NCBI GenBank assembly: GCA_937928585.1
Contig: CALEZK010000331.1
Location: 1-6,672, forward strand
Length of the DNA: 6,672 bases
Source: an uncultured bacterium
Lineage (GTDB): Bacteria; Hydrogenedentota; Hydrogenedentia; Hydrogenedentales; SLHB01
Direction of reading: 5' to 3'
Both the position numbers and the translations under genes were made by a program. A model generated the notes under the pieces. That model saw only the letters and a list, made by a program, of their open reading frames with translations, did not search any database and had not been told where the DNA came from. Numbering within the stretch: position 1 is the first letter of the stretch; each line of letters starts with the position of its first letter. Below are positions 6,107-6,672 of the stretch, one piece after another.

Positions 6107-6637
6107 ATGGATATGGACGCCTCTCAAAGCTCAAGCTGCGTCGAATCGGAAGTTCAGTTGGCGGAACATCGTCGGCCGGTCGTGTCGCGAACGAAGCGGG
6201 TTATTCCGTACCTGTTCGTCTTCGTACTCGGTTCGATATTTGGCGCCATCGTCTTGTTCTACGCCGTCAGCGCGTTGCTTGAGGCGATGCACGGCCCAAA
6301 GTGGAGCGGCACAACACGTCTCGTGGAGGAACTAAACTCCGGTGTTGTGAAGCAAGGCGACAAGCTCCCCACCTACGCCGACACGCATGACTTTTCCAAT
6401 TTCGAGGACGTGGATGATACTGCCTATGGGACAAATACGTTCGAGGAGCGCGGCAGAGGGATCAACCTCACAATCTTCTGGTATCGCCCACCCTCAACAA
6501 ACGACCGAATCTTACACTCCGCATTCCTGGCCAACGGTGCCAAAAACTACTGGCACGATCGCTGGTTCTTCTATGATCCCGAACGCATGACAATTCATGT
6601 CCGCCTTTCGGAAGAATCCGCACGTAGCGCCAATTAA
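6107..6637 (+). CDS. Hypothetical single-pass membrane protein
   Basis: I do not recognise this 176-residue protein. It has a hydrophilic N-terminus of about 30 residues rich in Ser and Glu, then a positively charged SRTKR followed by one strongly hydrophobic segment (about 32-58, VIPYLFVFVLGSIFGAIVLF and onward). By the positive-inside rule the N-terminus would be cytoplasmic. The remaining 118 residues would be outside and contain many aromatic residues (TIFWYRPP, NYWHDRWFFYDPE). No catalytic motif stands out, and there are only isolated cysteines. The start at ATG 6107 lacks an obvious ribosome binding site; ATG 6113 is a possible alternative with no effect on the membrane segment. It begins ten bases after the toxin remnant ends but shows no functional link to it. 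The open frame, the clear membrane segment and codon use favour a real gene. Confidence 0.7.
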   Translation: MDMDASQSSSCVESEVQLAEHRRPVVSRTKRVIPYLFVFVLGSIFGAIVLFYAVSALLEAMHGPKWSGTTRLVEELNSGVVKQGDKLPTYADTHDFSNFEDVDDTAYGTNTFEERGRGINLTIFWYRPPSTNDRILHSAFLANGAKNYWHDRWFFYDPERMTIHVRLSEESARSAN

Positions 6638-6672
6638 ATACGGGCCGTTTCCTCCGGCGCGAGCGTACCGTC

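Noticed and set aside
1..6672. CRISPR array, tRNA or rRNA gene, insertion sequence
   Set aside because: I saw no regularly spaced direct repeats, no cloverleaf or rRNA-like sequence and no transposase frame on either strand.

Overview
The window looks like a chromosomal segment from a Planctomycetota-type bacterium or a relative (Verrucomicrobiota, Lentisphaerota or Hydrogenedentota would also fit). The pointer is the pair at 3-3614. An exported DUF1549/DUF1553 (PSCyt2/PSD1) protein is followed by a Tat-exported DUF1501 protein, a gene pair that is greatly expanded in those phyla. Placement rests on this family knowledge only; no rRNA or marker gene is present.

Region 1 (1-3614) is GC-rich (two 60-base lines counted by hand gave 67 and 72% GC). 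It carries the PSD1 gene, which enters from outside the window, and the DUF1501 gene. Both are most likely secreted and work together, probably in degrading or handling a polymeric substrate; no substrate can be named. A 73-base near-perfect palindrome (2095-2167), built from two nested hairpins, fills the gap between them.

Region 2 (3615-5531) is clearly poorer in GC (sampled lines 40 and 43%) and has its own near-consensus promoter starting one base after the DUF1501 stop. It drives two overlapping genes: a DUF5131 (phage Gp37/Gp68-type) protein with a CX6CX2C three-cysteine motif, and its recognised companion TcmP, a Rossmann methyltransferase-like protein. Composition, the private promoter and the phage-linked family suggest a horizontally acquired two-gene cassette. 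To my knowledge its biochemical function is not established, so this is the best candidate for an undescribed system here.

Region 3 (5532-6672) holds a 204-base gap with a weak promoter and a small inverted repeat, then an addiction-module antitoxin. Its stop codon overlaps the beginning of a RelE/ParE-type toxin frame that starts with CTG and breaks off after about 24 recognisable residues, so the toxin appears dead. The last gene encodes an unrecognised single-pass membrane protein. I see nothing in the final 35 bases.
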